Shown: piece after piece, positions 34,948 to 45,127 of the stretch
Numbering within the stretch: position 1 is the stretch's first letter
Layout of the letters: every line of letters starts with the position of its first letter
Assembly: GCA_030373505.1 (NCBI GenBank)
Contig: JAUCYS010000005.1
Coordinates: forward strand, 62,001 to 126,000
Source of the DNA: Parasphingorhabdus sp.
GTDB lineage: Bacteria > Pseudomonadota > Alphaproteobacteria > Sphingomonadales > Sphingomonadaceae
DNA length: 64,000 bases
Reading direction: 5' to 3'
The notes under the pieces: model-generated
Databases searched by the model: none
What the model was told of the DNA's origin: nothing
The model's input: only the letters and a program-made list of their open reading frames with translations
Position numbers and translations under genes: made by a program

Positions 34948-35706
34948 TCAGATACCGGCATACCATTCATAATTTGCGACGTCTTGCCAATAGCCACCCT
35001 TGCCTTCGCCGATACCGGCAAGCGAGGCCACCGCCTGAACGCCGGTCACATATTTGGCCTGCTTGTAGCCCAGCTGGCGTTCGACCCTGAGCCGCAACGG
35101 CGCGCCATTGGCCACGGGCAGCGGCTCTCCGTTCAGTTGATGCGCCAGAATCGTCTGCGGATGAAAGCCCTCCAACAGATCGATGCTTTCATAATATGGC
35201 CGCCCGCCCAGCCGGTCGGCACAGTGAAATACCAGAAAGCGTGCGCTGGGCTGCAATTGCGCGATATCCAGCAGGATTTTCAGCGGCACGCCGGTCCATT
35301 GTCCGATCGCGCTCCAGCCTTCGACACAGTCATGGCGCGTGATCTGGGTCCGCTGCGGCAGCGATTGCAGAGCGGCCAGGCTGAATATCTGCGGCCTGAC
35401 GAACAGCCCGGTCAGCCGCAGTCGCCAGTCGGCGAATCCCTGTGCCGCGCTCGCCGCATAGGCAGGCGTTCCCGGATCGCGCGTACCATTGGCGCGAAAG
35501 ACCGGAGACAGATCGGCCACGCGATATTCGCTGGCCAGCTCCATCCGGTCGCCAAGCGCGCGCTGGACCGTGAAATTGGCGGTTTCGGCGCTGGCCAGTA
35601 CATCCTGAAAAGCCGGGCTGCGATTGAGTGCATCGCAGCCGGTCAGCAGGCCACCAGCGCCGATCGCAGCGCTGGTGATCAATTTGCGTCTGGTAAGGAT
35701 CGTCAT
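34948..35706 (-). CDS. exported molybdopterin-dependent oxidoreductase (MsrP/SuoX-like)
   Basis: A 252-residue protein of the sulfite oxidase/MsrP superfamily. The Mo-binding cysteine is Cys127 in RHDCVEGW, followed by GVPLKILLDIA and a later LRLRVERQLGYKQAKYV segment. The N-terminus has a twin-arginine motif (TRRKLITSAAIGAG) and then LLTGC, so it may be exported folded by Tat and lipidated at Cys24. Its ATG overlaps the stop of the upstream cytochrome b gene, and the two form a complex-like pair resembling MsrP-MsrQ, though the membrane partner is of a different cytochrome b type. The substrate is unknown. Confidence 0.87.
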   Translation of the reverse strand: MTILTRRKLITSAAIGAGGLLTGCDALNRSPAFQDVLASAETANFTVQRALGDRMELASEYRVADLSPVFRANGTRDPGTPAYAASAAQGFADWRLRLTGLFVRPQIFSLAALQSLPQRTQITRHDCVEGWSAIGQWTGVPLKILLDIAQLQPSARFLVFHCADRLGGRPYYESIDLLEGFHPQTILAHQLNGEPLPVANGAPLRLRVERQLGYKQAKYVTGVQAVASLAGIGEGKGGYWQDVANYEWYAGI

Positions 35707-36515
35707 TGTCCGCTCTCCCTTGCGTGCCCGCCCGTGATCATCGCCCGGATTTGCCGGACCGGCCGGGACAGCAGAACCATCACAATATGGATCAGGAAAA
35801 ATACGACCAGCAGAAATGCGGTCAGAAAATGCACCGACCGCGCCGACTGGCGACCGCCAAACAGATCGGTCAGGAACGGCCAGTTGGCATCCATCGCCGG
35901 AGACATGGTGAGACCGGTCGCGATCATCAGCGGCAGCAGGATGAATATCACCCCGATATAGGTCAGTTTCTGGATCACATTATAGGGTTCGCCTGAGGAT
36001 TTCCGGATCGCAGAAATCCTGGTGTGATCCCGCAACGAATGCCAGATATGCGAGGGTCGCCACTCCTGTTCCCGCATGCGCAGATCTTTCTGAATATGCC
36101 GGTTCCACAGCGACCGGATCATGAACAGGGTCAGACCGAGAGCGAATATCCACGCAAAGAAAAAATGCCAGCGCCGACCATCGGCCAGGCTGTAATTGGA
36201 CGGAATGGTCGCCCAGCCCGGAAAGGCCCATGTCCGCGTGCGCCCTTCGCTGTCCTTCCAGTTTCCCAGAAAACCGGTCGTCTCGATGCGCATTTCGCCC
36301 AGTCGCAGATAACCGGTCCGTTCCGATGAGCCGACCGCCAGCCAGGCAGGATCATTATTGGCTCCATATTCGCCCCAGTAGAGGCGCGGATGGGCGTTGA
36401 AAATGGTCAGACCGCTCATCAGCAGAACGAGCAGACACAAAGCATTGATCCAGTGCCACAGGCGGGTGGTCAGGCAATGGCGCGGTGTTGGGGAAATGAC
36501 GGCCTCCTTCAGCAT
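35703..36515 (-). CDS. cytochrome b561-type membrane subunit
   Basis: A 270-residue integral membrane cytochrome b of the Ni/Fe-hydrogenase/thiosulfate reductase type. About four membrane helices are visible, with His candidates for heme in TRLWHWINALCLLVLLMSGL (near residue 21), RRWHFFFAWIFALGLTLFMI and VHFLTAFLLVVFFLIHIVMVL. It should pass quinol electrons to the molybdoenzyme encoded immediately after it (ATGA overlap). The pair has its own upstream gap of 170 bases and so probably its own promoter. Confidence 0.87.
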   Translation of the reverse strand: MLKEAVISPTPRHCLTTRLWHWINALCLLVLLMSGLTIFNAHPRLYWGEYGANNDPAWLAVGSSERTGYLRLGEMRIETTGFLGNWKDSEGRTRTWAFPGWATIPSNYSLADGRRWHFFFAWIFALGLTLFMIRSLWNRHIQKDLRMREQEWRPSHIWHSLRDHTRISAIRKSSGEPYNVIQKLTYIGVIFILLPLMIATGLTMSPAMDANWPFLTDLFGGRQSARSVHFLTAFLLVVFFLIHIVMVLLSRPVRQIRAMITGGHARESGQ

Positions 36516-36685
36516 GCGGCTACTCTAACCGCTGGTTCGTCGTTGCCAAGCCCGTCGTTACATCGCTTCACTATGGTAAATAAACGGGTGCGGCGAATAT
36601 CGCCGCCATATGCATCGGTTTTTTGTCTTTAAAATGTTGCCGATTGCCTGCACAAGAAAGGCTCGGCTTTGAAGGATGAACCATC

Positions 36686-37075
36686 ATGGGCACATATAAA
36701 CAGGTCATCAAGCTCGATCCCGATCCGCTAGCCCCTTATGCGATATCGCCGGGTTGGCAGGTCGGGAATGTGATTTTCTTTTCCGGTCAGGCGGCGATAA
36801 ATGAACAGGGTGAAGTCGTAGGCCCCGGTGATTTCGATGCGCAACTGCAGCAGGTGTTCCACAATATTGACCGGCTTCTGCACGCCGCGGGCAGCAGCAG
36901 GGACCAGATTGTCAAGGTCACCATCTATCTGACGGACATGGGGAATTTCCCCAAAATCGTTCAAGCCCGCAAGGTCTATTTTCAATATCCCTACCCGGCA
37001 GACACGGTCGTCGAGGTCCGGGCTCTTGCCCTGCCCGATCTGATGGTCGAAATTGACGTAATCGCGGTCGCCTAG
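36686..37075 (+). CDS. RidA family protein
   Basis: A 129-residue RidA/YjgF-type protein; RidA proper hydrolyses reactive enamine/imine intermediates. Motifs: [45 protein letters not shown] and [21 protein letters not shown], with the conserved Arg in VEVRAL. Cytosolic trimer expected. It may belong to a divergent RidA subgroup with an unknown substrate. Its stop shares a CTAG with the convergent rlmN. Confidence 0.9.
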   Translation: MGTYKQVIKLDPDPLAPYAISPGWQVGNVIFFSGQAAINEQGEVVGPGDFDAQLQQVFHNIDRLLHAAGSSRDQIVKVTIYLTDMGNFPKIVQARKVYFQYPYPADTVVEVRALALPDLMVEIDVIAVA

Positions 37076-38328
37076 CCCAGAGCGGCCTGCTTCTCTTCCG
37101 CCAGACGATCCAGTTCGGCCCGGCTTTTCTTCTCGCTGGCCGATTTCAACTGGCCGCAGGCCGCCATGATGTCCCGGCCGCGCGGCGTCCGGACCGGCGC
37201 ACTGATTCCCGCATCGAAAATGATTTTCGAAAAGGCCTTGATCCGTTCCGGAGCCGAACATTCGTAATCGGAGCCGGGCCATGGGTTGAACGGGATCAGA
37301 TTGACCTTGGCCGGCAGATCATAATTGCGCAGCAGGTTGACCAGCTCGCGGGCATCCTGGTCGCTGTCATTCTTGTCCTTGAGCATGACATATTCGAAGG
37401 TGATCCGGCGGGCGTTATTCGCGCCGGGATAGTCGGCGCAGGCCTGCAGCAGCTCCTCGATCGAATATTTGCGGTTGAGCGGCACGATCTCATCCCGCGT
37501 TTCCTTGTTCACCGCGTGCAGTGAGATCGCCAGATTGACGTTGATCTCAGCTCCCGCCCGGGCAATCATCGGCACCACGCCGCTGGTCGACAGCGTGATC
37601 CGGCGGCGCGAAAGCGCCAGTCCGTCGCCGTCCATCACGATCTTCATCGCATCGCGGACATTTTCGAAATTATAGAGCGGCTCACCCATGCCCATCAGCA
37701 CGATATTGGTCAGCAGCCGCCCGTCCGACTTGTAGGCCTGGTTATATTCCTTGGTATTTTCCGCTTCTTCATCATCGGCGAAATCCATGACACCCTTCGG
37801 CCATTCGCCCAGCGCATCGCGCGCCAGCATCACCTGGCCGACAATCTCGCCGGGCGTCAGGTTGCGCACCAGCCGCATCGTGCCGGTATGGCAGAAACGG
37901 CAGTTGAGCGTGCATCCGACCTGGCTCGAGATGCAGAGCGTTCCCCGATCCTCATCGGGAATGAACACCATCTCATAATCCTGGGCATCGGCCGAGCGCA
38001 GCAGCCATTTGCGGGTGCCGTCCTCCGACAGGTGCGCCTCGACGATTTCCGGCCGACCGACGACAAAACGCTCCGCCAGCCAGGGACGCAATGTCTTGCC
38101 GAGATCGGTCATCTGGTGGAAATCGGTGACGCCGCGATGATAAATCCAGTGAAACAGCTGCTTCGAGCGCAGCTTTGCCTGTTTTTCGTCGAGCCCCGCC
38201 TCATGCATCAGATCGCGAATCTGCAGCGGGCTGAGGCCGATAATATCGACTCGGCCATCGGCGCGGGGAGTGACCTTGGCTGGCAAGGGGACGGGATCTA
38301 TATGGCCTGGAATCTGCATGAGCGGCAT
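37072..38328 (-). CDS. rlmN: 23S rRNA/tRNA (adenine-C2)-methyltransferase
   Basis: RlmN is a radical-SAM enzyme that methylates A2503 of 23S rRNA and A37 of some tRNAs. The 418 residues show the iron-sulfur motif [20 protein letters not shown], the [14 protein letters not shown] strand and [15 protein letters not shown]. The family's two extra catalytic cysteines are probably the one in the C-terminal [11 protein letters not shown] and one earlier. It converges with the RidA gene. Confidence 0.95.
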   Translation of the reverse strand: MPLMQIPGHIDPVPLPAKVTPRADGRVDIIGLSPLQIRDLMHEAGLDEKQAKLRSKQLFHWIYHRGVTDFHQMTDLGKTLRPWLAERFVVGRPEIVEAHLSEDGTRKWLLRSADAQDYEMVFIPDEDRGTLCISSQVGCTLNCRFCHTGTMRLVRNLTPGEIVGQVMLARDALGEWPKGVMDFADDEEAENTKEYNQAYKSDGRLLTNIVLMGMGEPLYNFENVRDAMKIVMDGDGLALSRRRITLSTSGVVPMIARAGAEINVNLAISLHAVNKETRDEIVPLNRKYSIEELLQACADYPGANNARRITFEYVMLKDKNDSDQDARELVNLLRNYDLPAKVNLIPFNPWPGSDYECSAPERIKAFSKIIFDAGISAPVRTPRGRDIMAACGQLKSASEKKSRAELDRLAEEKQAALG

Positions 38329-38351
38329 ATAAGACCTGTCTGCAGGAAAAT

Positions 38352-38846
38352 CTACCGCAACCGCGAACAGCCCAGAGAAGCCGCATCAATTGCCGTCGCC
38401 GCGCCGCGCAGCCGGTAGGCATCGACGATCGGCTTGCCGTCCCGTCCGACACTTTCCACCGTCATACTGGTCGCCGAACGGATCGCGGCGTTGATCGCGG
38501 CATCCATGCGCCTGTCCTGCGACCAGCCATCGGAGCGAGTGGCGGTCAGCTGGAAACGGCGGCCACCGATACTGACGATCACCCGGCTGTTGGTCGACCG
38601 GTCGCGGCTCAGGCGAACATGAAACTGCCGCCTGATCGATCGTTTGGGCCAGAATCCGATGGTGGCAAAAGATTTGCGCTGCGCCTTGCCGGTAATTTCC
38701 TCCGACTCCGCAATCGCATAACAGCGCGGAATGTCCGGATCGCGAAACGCCCCCCAGCTGTTGAATATGCCGAGAGAATCCTTTGCGATCGCCGGAACCG
38801 GGGTCGCAGCCGCTGCCAGGGCCAGGAAAATGAACCGCTTTTTCAA
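38352..38846 (-). CDS. exported hypothetical protein
   Basis: I do not recognise a specific family. The 164-residue protein begins with a signal peptide ([20 protein letters not shown]), then [15 protein letters not shown] and a late LGCSRLR, so one disulfide between two cysteines is possible. The layout recalls invasion-associated locus B-type proteins, but this is weak. TTG at 38846, overlapping the stop of the upstream phosphatase gene by four bases, gives the signal peptide cleanly; the longer frame does not. Confidence 0.65.
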   Translation of the reverse strand: MKKRFIFLALAAAATPVPAIAKDSLGIFNSWGAFRDPDIPRCYAIAESEEITGKAQRKSFATIGFWPKRSIRRQFHVRLSRDRSTNSRVIVSIGGRRFQLTATRSDGWSQDRRMDAAINAAIRSATSMTVESVGRDGKPIVDAYRLRGAATAIDAASLGCSRLR

Positions 38847-39487
38847 GCCTTCTCGCCTTCCCCTCCACCGAGGTGAATAACCGTCTCGACACCGTCGCAA
38901 ATCTGGACGATCGAGCCCTGCGGCAAGCCTTCTGCGATTGGTGTGTCAAAGCGCGGATGCGGTTCGCGTCGGGTCAGCAGCCCGCGGAGCACCCGGCTGG
39001 TCATCCCGTGGCTGATCAGCACCGTATCCCTCGCGAAATCCTGCTCACCAAGCCACTGTTCAAGCCGCACCGCGATATCACGATAGGTCTCGCCGCCAGG
39101 CGCCACGGTGGCGAACAGCCCTTCCTGATGGTCAATCTCCAGCTTGCCGGCCAGATCGCGATACCAGGCACCGCCCCACTCGCCCATGTCGATTTCGCGC
39201 AGCCGCGCATCGCTGCGCGCCTGATGCCAGTCGGCACCGACATGTTCGGCGATCACCGACAGGGTCTGCAACGCCCGGTCGGTATCGGAGGCAATGAGAT
39301 CCAGTACTGGTTCCTCGGTTGCCAGATGCAGCGCCAGCGCCCGCCCCATTTCATCGGCCTGGGCAAATCCGGTGCGGGTCAGCGGTGTATGAACATGCTC
39401 GCCCTGTATCCGGCCCGCCAGATTGAAGATGGTCTCGCCATGCCGCGCGATAAACAGGCGCTTTCCGTTGGTATCCATGCCGCTCAT
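38843..39487 (-). CDS. histidine phosphatase family protein
   Basis: A 214-residue phosphoglycerate-mutase-fold phosphatase. The phospho-accepting histidine is in FIARHGETIFNLAGRIQG near residue 13, the second in LISHGMTSRVLRGLL near 160. Substrates range from sugar phosphates to cofactor intermediates, so the role is open. AGGG lies 5 bases before the ATG at 39487 (MSGMDTNGKR), which I prefer to ATG 39478. It is coupled to the exported hypothetical gene downstream. Confidence 0.88.
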   Translation of the reverse strand: MSGMDTNGKRLFIARHGETIFNLAGRIQGEHVHTPLTRTGFAQADEMGRALALHLATEEPVLDLIASDTDRALQTLSVIAEHVGADWHQARSDARLREIDMGEWGGAWYRDLAGKLEIDHQEGLFATVAPGGETYRDIAVRLEQWLGEQDFARDTVLISHGMTSRVLRGLLTRREPHPRFDTPIAEGLPQGSIVQICDGVETVIHLGGGEGEKA

Positions 39488-39558
39488 ATTAACCCTGTTC
39501 TGTCCCGAAATGGTCAAATCCACCCCCTGCCCCTGCGGCTTTAGCCAGCTGCACGCTT

Positions 39559-39577
39559 TTTTCCACAGTTTTTCACA
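39559..39577 (+). promoter_or_regulatory. possible DnaA-box-like pair before dnaN
   Basis: TTTTCCACA (39559-39567) differs by one base, and TTTTTCACA (39569-39577) by two, from the DnaA box TTATCCACA. They lie 140-160 bases before dnaN. A chance A/T-rich match is possible. Confidence 0.3.
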
Positions 39578-39680
39578 GCATTATCGGAAGGGATACCGCG
39601 ATCAGGCTTGCCCTGCGGCACTTTATTGTTAATGAAGCCATGGACGATCCGTGAACACGTGCGGCGTATTTCTGCACATC

Positions 39681-39686
39681 TATAAT
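39681..39686 (+). promoter_or_regulatory. candidate -10 element of dnaN
   Basis: A perfect TATAAT lies 31 bases before the dnaN ATG. No good -35 hexamer is seen at the right distance, so the call rests on the -10 alone. Confidence 0.35.
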
Positions 39687-39717
39687 CACGGGCGATTGGG
39701 AACAAGAAGGACGGTTT

Positions 39718-40833
39718 ATGAAAGCGACCATTGAACGCGCGGCATTGCTAAAGAGCCTGGGGCATGTCCAGTCCGTGGTCGAGCGGCGCAACACCATTCC
39801 GATCCTCTCCAACGTGCTGATCGAAGCCAGCGCCGAAGGCAGCATCAAGCTGATGGCCACCGATCTCGATCTCCAGGTCGTCGAAACCGTCCAGGCCCAG
39901 GTCGAGACCGCCGGTTCGACCACCGTTTCGGCGCACACCCTGTTCGATATCGCCCGCAAATTGCCCGACGGATCGCAGGTCCAGCTCGACGCTGCCGATG
40001 GCAAGATGAAGGTCAACGCCGGCCGCGCCCGGTTCAATCTGCAGACGCTGCCGCGCGACGATTTCCCGGTCATTGCCGAAGGCGAACTGCCGACCAGTTT
40101 CGAATTGCCCGCGACCTCGCTGATCCAGATCATCGACAAGACCCGCTTCGCGATCTCGACCGAGGAAACGCGCTATTATCTCAACGGCATCTTCCTGCAC
40201 GTGCAGGACGAGGATACGCCGGTTCTCAAGGCCGCAGCCACCGATGGCCACCGTCTTGCGCGCGTAACGCTGCCCCGGCCGGCCGGCGCCGAAGGCATGC
40301 CAGATGTGATCGTGCCGCGCAAATGCGTCAACGAGCTGCGCAAATTGCTCGACGAGAATAGCGAATCCTCGGTGCAGATTGACCTGTCGGCCAGCAAGAT
40401 TCGTTTCACGCTCGGCACCGCCATCCTGACCAGCAAGCTGATCGACGGCACCTTCCCCGATTACACGCGCGTCATTCCAACCGGCAACGACAAGCTGCTC
40501 AAGATCGACCCGAAAAGCTTTGCCCAGGGCGTCGACCGCGTCTCGACCATCGCCACCGAAAAGACCCGCGCCGTCAAGATGGCGCTCGGCGACGACAAAA
40601 TCACCCTCTCCGTCACCTCGCCCGAAAATGGCAAGGCCGAGGAAGAGGTGCCCGGTTCCTACAAGGACGAGACCTTCGAAATCGGTTTCAACTCGAAATA
40701 TCTGATGGATATCCTGGGCGAGATCGAGGGCGATACCGTGGAACTGCATCTGGCCGATGCCAGCGCCCCGACGCTGATCCGCGAGAATGACAAGTCGGCG
40801 GCACTCTACGTACTGATGCCGATGCGGGTTTAA
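39718..40833 (+). CDS. dnaN: DNA polymerase III sliding clamp (beta subunit)
   Basis: The beta clamp holds polymerase III on DNA. The 371 residues are full length with three repeated clamp domains; recognisable segments are ERRNTIPILSNVLIEA, VIVPRKCVNELRKLL and the C-terminal DKSAALYVLMPMRV, ending in the expected MPMR-type tail. AAGGA lies 8 bases before the ATG. It is not next to dnaA or recF in this window, a usual arrangement in alphaproteobacteria, where dnaN can be separate. Confidence 0.97.
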   Translation: MKATIERAALLKSLGHVQSVVERRNTIPILSNVLIEASAEGSIKLMATDLDLQVVETVQAQVETAGSTTVSAHTLFDIARKLPDGSQVQLDAADGKMKVNAGRARFNLQTLPRDDFPVIAEGELPTSFELPATSLIQIIDKTRFAISTEETRYYLNGIFLHVQDEDTPVLKAAATDGHRLARVTLPRPAGAEGMPDVIVPRKCVNELRKLLDENSESSVQIDLSASKIRFTLGTAILTSKLIDGTFPDYTRVIPTGNDKLLKIDPKSFAQGVDRVSTIATEKTRAVKMALGDDKITLSVTSPENGKAEEEVPGSYKDETFEIGFNSKYLMDILGEIEGDTVELHLADASAPTLIRENDKSAALYVLMPMRV

Positions 40834-40878
40834 CCCATTTCCCCTCAGGGGAGCCAAAAGTAAACGCACACAGAATCA

Positions 40879-40947
40879 CGTTCGTCCTGAGCCTGTCGAA
40901 GGACATCTCTCATCCAGGGGCGTGGTTCGACAGGCTCACCACGAACG
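40879..40947. repeat. palindromic repeat, family 2, intergenic copy
   Basis: Left arm CGTTCGTCCTGAGCCTGTCG from 40879 and right arm GGTTCGACAGGCTCACCACG followed by AACG ending at 40947, with CATCTCTCATCC between them. It lies between the convergent dnaN and amidohydrolase genes. Confidence 0.88.
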
Positions 40948-41006
40948 GCAGCAAACACCAAGCTAATCCGGATTGCCCCCCAGCCTGCGCCGGGGCGACC
41001 CCAAAC

Positions 41007-42749
41007 TTACTCCGCTGCCTCCAGCATCTCGACCCGCTGCGGACCACGGATCAGGCCGCCCGGACGCTTGTCGGTGACGACACCGCCCTTGAACGTTACC
41101 TGCCCCGACTTGATCGTATAGTCATAGCCCTCGGCCTTCTGCAGCAAACGCTTGCCGCCTGCCGGCAGATCGAACGCCAGCCATGGCTTGCCCAGCTTGA
41201 TCCGGGCCATATCGATGACATTGACGTCGGCGAGATAGCCGGGCTTGAGCTGGCCGCGGTCATTCAGGCCATAGAGCCGCGCCGTATCCAGACATTGCCG
41301 CTTGATCGCATGTTCGATGCTGATCGTGCCGCGCTTGCGGTTCTTCACCCAATGTTCCAGCATGAAGGTCGGGCTGGCCGCGTCGCAGATCGTGCCGCAA
41401 TGGGCGCCGCCATCGGACAGGCTGTTTACCGTATCGTCGGCCTGCTGCAGCGTCTCGAGAAAATCGAGATTGCCGTCCATATAGTTGAGCAACGGCAGAT
41501 ATATAAATCCCTTGCCCTCATCGCGCATCAGCAGGTCATAAGCATATTCCGCGCCCGACTTGCCGGCGGCCGCAGCGCGCGAGGCAATGCTCTCGTCGGC
41601 CTGGGGTTCATAGTCGAAATCCTCGTCCATCTCGAACTGCGCCGCCCAGCCCTGGGTCACCACCATGAACACGGGGATCATGTCGACCTGCTCCGGCGGT
41701 GTGCTGGTCTGGCTCAGCAGCTGCGCCTTGAACGCGGGATCCTTGAGCTTGGCATATTTCTCGTCCCAGCTCAGCCCGTCCATCGCCATCCAGCTGGGAT
41801 GACGGATGAAGGGATGCACTGTCCCCTGCCAGGCCATGACAATGCCATTCCCGCGTAGCGCAATCTGCGCGACGATATTGGCGCCATTGTCATTCTCGGC
41901 GCGCATATTGGCAATCTGCTCGTCAAGCGACTGGTCCTTGGCAATCGACTGCAGCGCGGCAAAGGTCACCGGCATCCCGGTTTCGCGGGAAAGGTCGCCC
42001 ATCCAGCCGAATTCGTCCCATTCCCTGTTGAGGTCGCTGGCCATTTCGAACACGCCATAGCCGACCCGGCCCATCGCGCGGCCGATGCCGATCAGCTCTT
42101 CCTTGGTCGCGGTCGTGCCGGGCACCAGTTCGCCATCGATGCTGCGATGCAGGATCGTCCGCGAGGTCGAGAAGCCCAGCGCACCGGCCTTCAGCCCGTC
42201 CTCGACGATTTTCGACATCTGCTCGATCTCGTCCTCGGTCGGGACCGCACCCGGCTTCTCCCGGTCGCCCAGAACATAGGCACGGACCGCACCATGCGGG
42301 ACATGGGTCGCAACATCGACGGTGCGCGGCATTCTTTCCAGCTCGTCGAGATATTCGGGGAAGGTCTCCCAGTTCCAGCTCATCCCCTCGGCCAGCGCGG
42401 TGCCCGGAATATCCTCGACGCCTTCCATCAGATTGATCAGCCACTCGTGCCGGTCGGGCCGTGCGGGCGCAAAGCCGACGCCGCAATTGCCCATCACCAC
42501 CGTGGTGATGCCATGCCAGCTGGACGGCGCCATTTCATCATCCCAGGTCGCCTGGCCGTCATAATGGGTGTGCACATCGACAAAGCCCGGCGTGACGAAT
42601 TTGCCCGTCGCATCAATCTCTTCGCGGCCCTGCGCCGTAACGGTTCCCACCAGAGAGACCCGGTCACCGTCGATCGCGACATCCGCCACAAAGGGCTTGC
42701 CGCCAGTTCCATCCACTACAGTTCCGCCGCGAATTACCAGATCATGCAT
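41007..42749 (-). CDS. D-aminoacylase-like amidohydrolase
   Basis: A 580-residue member of the amidohydrolase superfamily, N-acyl-D-amino-acid deacylase branch. Metal-binding motifs are visible: [16 protein letters not shown] near residue 58, [12 protein letters not shown] near 86, [13 protein letters not shown] near 145, and a C-terminal [18 protein letters not shown]. It begins [31 protein letters not shown], the usual composite beta domain. It probably removes acyl groups from D-amino acids or a related amide, but many such proteins have other substrates. Confidence 0.88.
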   Translation of the reverse strand: MHDLVIRGGTVVDGTGGKPFVADVAIDGDRVSLVGTVTAQGREEIDATGKFVTPGFVDVHTHYDGQATWDDEMAPSSWHGITTVVMGNCGVGFAPARPDRHEWLINLMEGVEDIPGTALAEGMSWNWETFPEYLDELERMPRTVDVATHVPHGAVRAYVLGDREKPGAVPTEDEIEQMSKIVEDGLKAGALGFSTSRTILHRSIDGELVPGTTATKEELIGIGRAMGRVGYGVFEMASDLNREWDEFGWMGDLSRETGMPVTFAALQSIAKDQSLDEQIANMRAENDNGANIVAQIALRGNGIVMAWQGTVHPFIRHPSWMAMDGLSWDEKYAKLKDPAFKAQLLSQTSTPPEQVDMIPVFMVVTQGWAAQFEMDEDFDYEPQADESIASRAAAAGKSGAEYAYDLLMRDEGKGFIYLPLLNYMDGNLDFLETLQQADDTVNSLSDGGAHCGTICDAASPTFMLEHWVKNRKRGTISIEHAIKRQCLDTARLYGLNDRGQLKPGYLADVNVIDMARIKLGKPWLAFDLPAGGKRLLQKAEGYDYTIKSGQVTFKGGVVTDKRPGGLIRGPQRVEMLEAAE

Positions 42750-42827
42750 CGAGTCTCTCCTTTATATTTGCGGTCTGTTTAACAGATTTAACTGGATGAT
42801 TAAAGACTGCTGATGCTAGGAAGGAAT

Positions 42828-43718
42828 ATGTCCTATTCATTCTCATGGAACCCGGCCCCGGCGAGCGGTATCGCCATGCAATGGATCGAGGTTAATGGTC
42901 AAAAGATAGAAATGGCCACCGCTGGCGAAGGCAGGAAGCTCGCCCTGTGTCTGCACGGCTTCCCCGAACTGCATTATTCCTGGCGTCACCAGATCCCGCT
43001 GCTGGTCCAGATGGGTTACAGGGTCTGGGCCCCGAATCTGCGTGGCTATGGCGGCTCCAGCAAGCCGGAGGAAGTCGACTCCTACCGGCTGAACACCCTG
43101 GTGCAGGATGTCGCGGCGCTGATCGATGCCAGCGGCGCGGAAGAAGTCACGCTGATCGCGCATGACTGGGGTGCAATCATAGCCTGGCATTTCGCGATCC
43201 TGAAAATCCGTCCGCTGACCCGGCTGGTGATCATGAACGTGCCCCATCCCAAATGCGCGCAGCGGGAAATGCGCCACTGGTATCAGCTGAAGAAAAGCTG
43301 GTATATTTTCTTTTTCCAGCTGCCCGGACTGCCGGAATGGCTGCTCGGCCGCAACGGCGCAGAGCGGATCAAGCGGGCCTTTTCGCGCATGGCCGTCGAC
43401 AAGAGCCGTTTTCCGGAGGAAGATTTGCAGGTCTATGCCAGTGCTGCGAGCCGGCCCGGCGCTTTGCGCTCGATGATCAACTATTACCGCGCCCTGCTCC
43501 GCACCCCCGACGCGCGGCAAATCGGCGACGGCATGGTGCACGTTCCCACGCTGATGATCTGGGGCGAGGAAGACAGCGCAATCGATATCCGCTGCACCGA
43601 CGGCACCGAAGAATGGGTGCCAGACCTTGAACTGCATCGCCTGGCCGGCGTCTCGCATTGGGTGCAGCAGGAAGCCCCGGAAAGAGTCAATGCGATCTTG
43701 CGGGATTGGCTGGACTAG
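42828..43718 (+). CDS. alpha/beta hydrolase, epoxide-hydrolase-like
   Basis: A 296-residue alpha/beta hydrolase. The oxyanion loop LHGFPELHYSWRHQIPLL, the strand VWAPNLRGYGGSSKP and the nucleophile in LIAHDWGAIIAWHFA (an Asp in HDWG rather than Ser) point to epoxide hydrolases or haloalkane dehalogenases. The late Asp (IWGEEDSAID) and His (VSHWVQQEAPERV) complete the triad. AGGAAGG just before the ATG at 42828 supports that start; ATG at 42813 is an alternative. Its stop overlaps the convergent ferredoxin reductase gene. Confidence 0.87.
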   Translation: MSYSFSWNPAPASGIAMQWIEVNGQKIEMATAGEGRKLALCLHGFPELHYSWRHQIPLLVQMGYRVWAPNLRGYGGSSKPEEVDSYRLNTLVQDVAALIDASGAEEVTLIAHDWGAIIAWHFAILKIRPLTRLVIMNVPHPKCAQREMRHWYQLKKSWYIFFFQLPGLPEWLLGRNGAERIKRAFSRMAVDKSRFPEEDLQVYASAASRPGALRSMINYYRALLRTPDARQIGDGMVHVPTLMIWGEEDSAIDIRCTDGTEEWVPDLELHRLAGVSHWVQQEAPERVNAILRDWLD

Positions 43719-45022
43719 GTTTTCCGCGCCGCAATCATCTCCGCAATATCGGTGAATTTTTCGCGCGGGGAACCGTCCCTGGCGCGAGCAATTTCCGCTT
43801 CCTCGATCTTCTTCCAGTCGCGGAAGGTGACCGCTTCCACCCCGCGCTCCGCGAGCAAGGCGTCGAGACCCGGGCGGCCGACCTTGCGGCTGCTGGAGCC
43901 GATATCCTCGTCGATCTTGTCCACCACGGCAAAGCCGTCCGGCTTGTTGGTGCCGATGGTGCCCGACGGACCGCGCTTGGCCCAGCCGACGCAATAGAGT
44001 CCCGGCAAAATCCGGCCATCGCTGTTGGCAAAACGCCCTCGCCCATGTTCATAGGGCACGCCCTCGATCGGCGGCGTGCGATAGCCGATGCAACTGATCA
44101 CCATCTGGCAATCCAGCGCATAGCGTTCCCCGGTCCCGATTGAGCGCAGATTCTGGTCCAGCTCGGTCCTTTCGACGATCAGCCGCTCGACCTTGCCCTC
44201 GCCCTGCACCTCGACCGGCATGGCAAAAAAGTCGAAGATGATCTCGATCGGCTTGTGCCGGGCATCGGCGGCGGCGATCTGGAAATTGCGCAAATGGGTG
44301 ACCGACTTGCGCATCCCCGGCTCCAGCATCGCGTCGTCGCCCGGGTCCGGAAAATCCTCCGCCTCGACCACCGGTCTCGCGCGTTCCAGCAGCGCCAGTT
44401 CACCCAGTTCCTTGGGCGTCATCGCGATCTGATGCGGTCCCCGCCTTCCGAGAAAGGTGATTTTCTCGACCTTGCTGTTTTTCAGCGCATCCAGCGCATG
44501 CCCCACGATATCGCTGCCGACAAATTCATCTTCGGTCTTCGCCAATATCCGCGCGACATCGAGTGCGACATTGCCGTTGCCGATAATCGCCACCGAGCGG
44601 GCATCGAGCGGCGGATCAAGGTCCCTGAAATCCGGATGGCCATTATACCAGCCGACAAAGGCGGCACTGCCGATGACGCCGGGAAGATCACTGCCGGGAA
44701 TGTCGAGTTCACGATCATGAGGCGCACCCGTCGCCAGAACGACCGCATCATAAAGATCCTGCAATTCGCTGACCGTGATATCCTGACCAACCGTCACATT
44801 GCCGACGAACCGCACATTGTCGCCGAGATTGGTTTTTTCATATCGCCGGGACACCGCCTTGATGGACTGATGGTCGGGAGCCACACCGGTGCGGATCAGG
44901 CCAAAGGGAACGGGCAGACGGTCAATGATGTCAACAGCAACATCGTCGCCAAATTTCCTTTGCGCCGCTTCCGCCGAATAATAGCCTGCGGGTCCCGATC
45001 CTATGATCGCAATATGACGCAT
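43715..45022 (-). CDS. adrenodoxin reductase-type ferredoxin-NADP reductase
   Basis: A 435-residue flavoprotein of the FprA/adrenodoxin reductase family. The FAD loop GSGPAGYYSAEAA starts at residue 8, the NADP loop SVAIIGNGNVALDVARIL is near 150, and the GWAKRGPSGTIGTNKPDG signature sits near 350. It should move electrons from NADPH to a ferredoxin, for example for a P450; no P450 or ferredoxin gene is adjacent. It stands alone on the minus strand. Confidence 0.93.
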   Translation of the reverse strand: MRHIAIIGSGPAGYYSAEAAQRKFGDDVAVDIIDRLPVPFGLIRTGVAPDHQSIKAVSRRYEKTNLGDNVRFVGNVTVGQDITVSELQDLYDAVVLATGAPHDRELDIPGSDLPGVIGSAAFVGWYNGHPDFRDLDPPLDARSVAIIGNGNVALDVARILAKTEDEFVGSDIVGHALDALKNSKVEKITFLGRRGPHQIAMTPKELGELALLERARPVVEAEDFPDPGDDAMLEPGMRKSVTHLRNFQIAAADARHKPIEIIFDFFAMPVEVQGEGKVERLIVERTELDQNLRSIGTGERYALDCQMVISCIGYRTPPIEGVPYEHGRGRFANSDGRILPGLYCVGWAKRGPSGTIGTNKPDGFAVVDKIDEDIGSSSRKVGRPGLDALLAERGVEAVTFRDWKKIEEAEIARARDGSPREKFTDIAEMIAARKT

Positions 45023-45127
45023 CGTCCTGCCTCCCCGGTTATGGCAACCATGCTAACGCCATAATTTCAAAAGAAAAGCAAAAGGGCGCTGTCATTTTCG
45101 CGAGGCTGGAACTCTGACCGCCACGGA

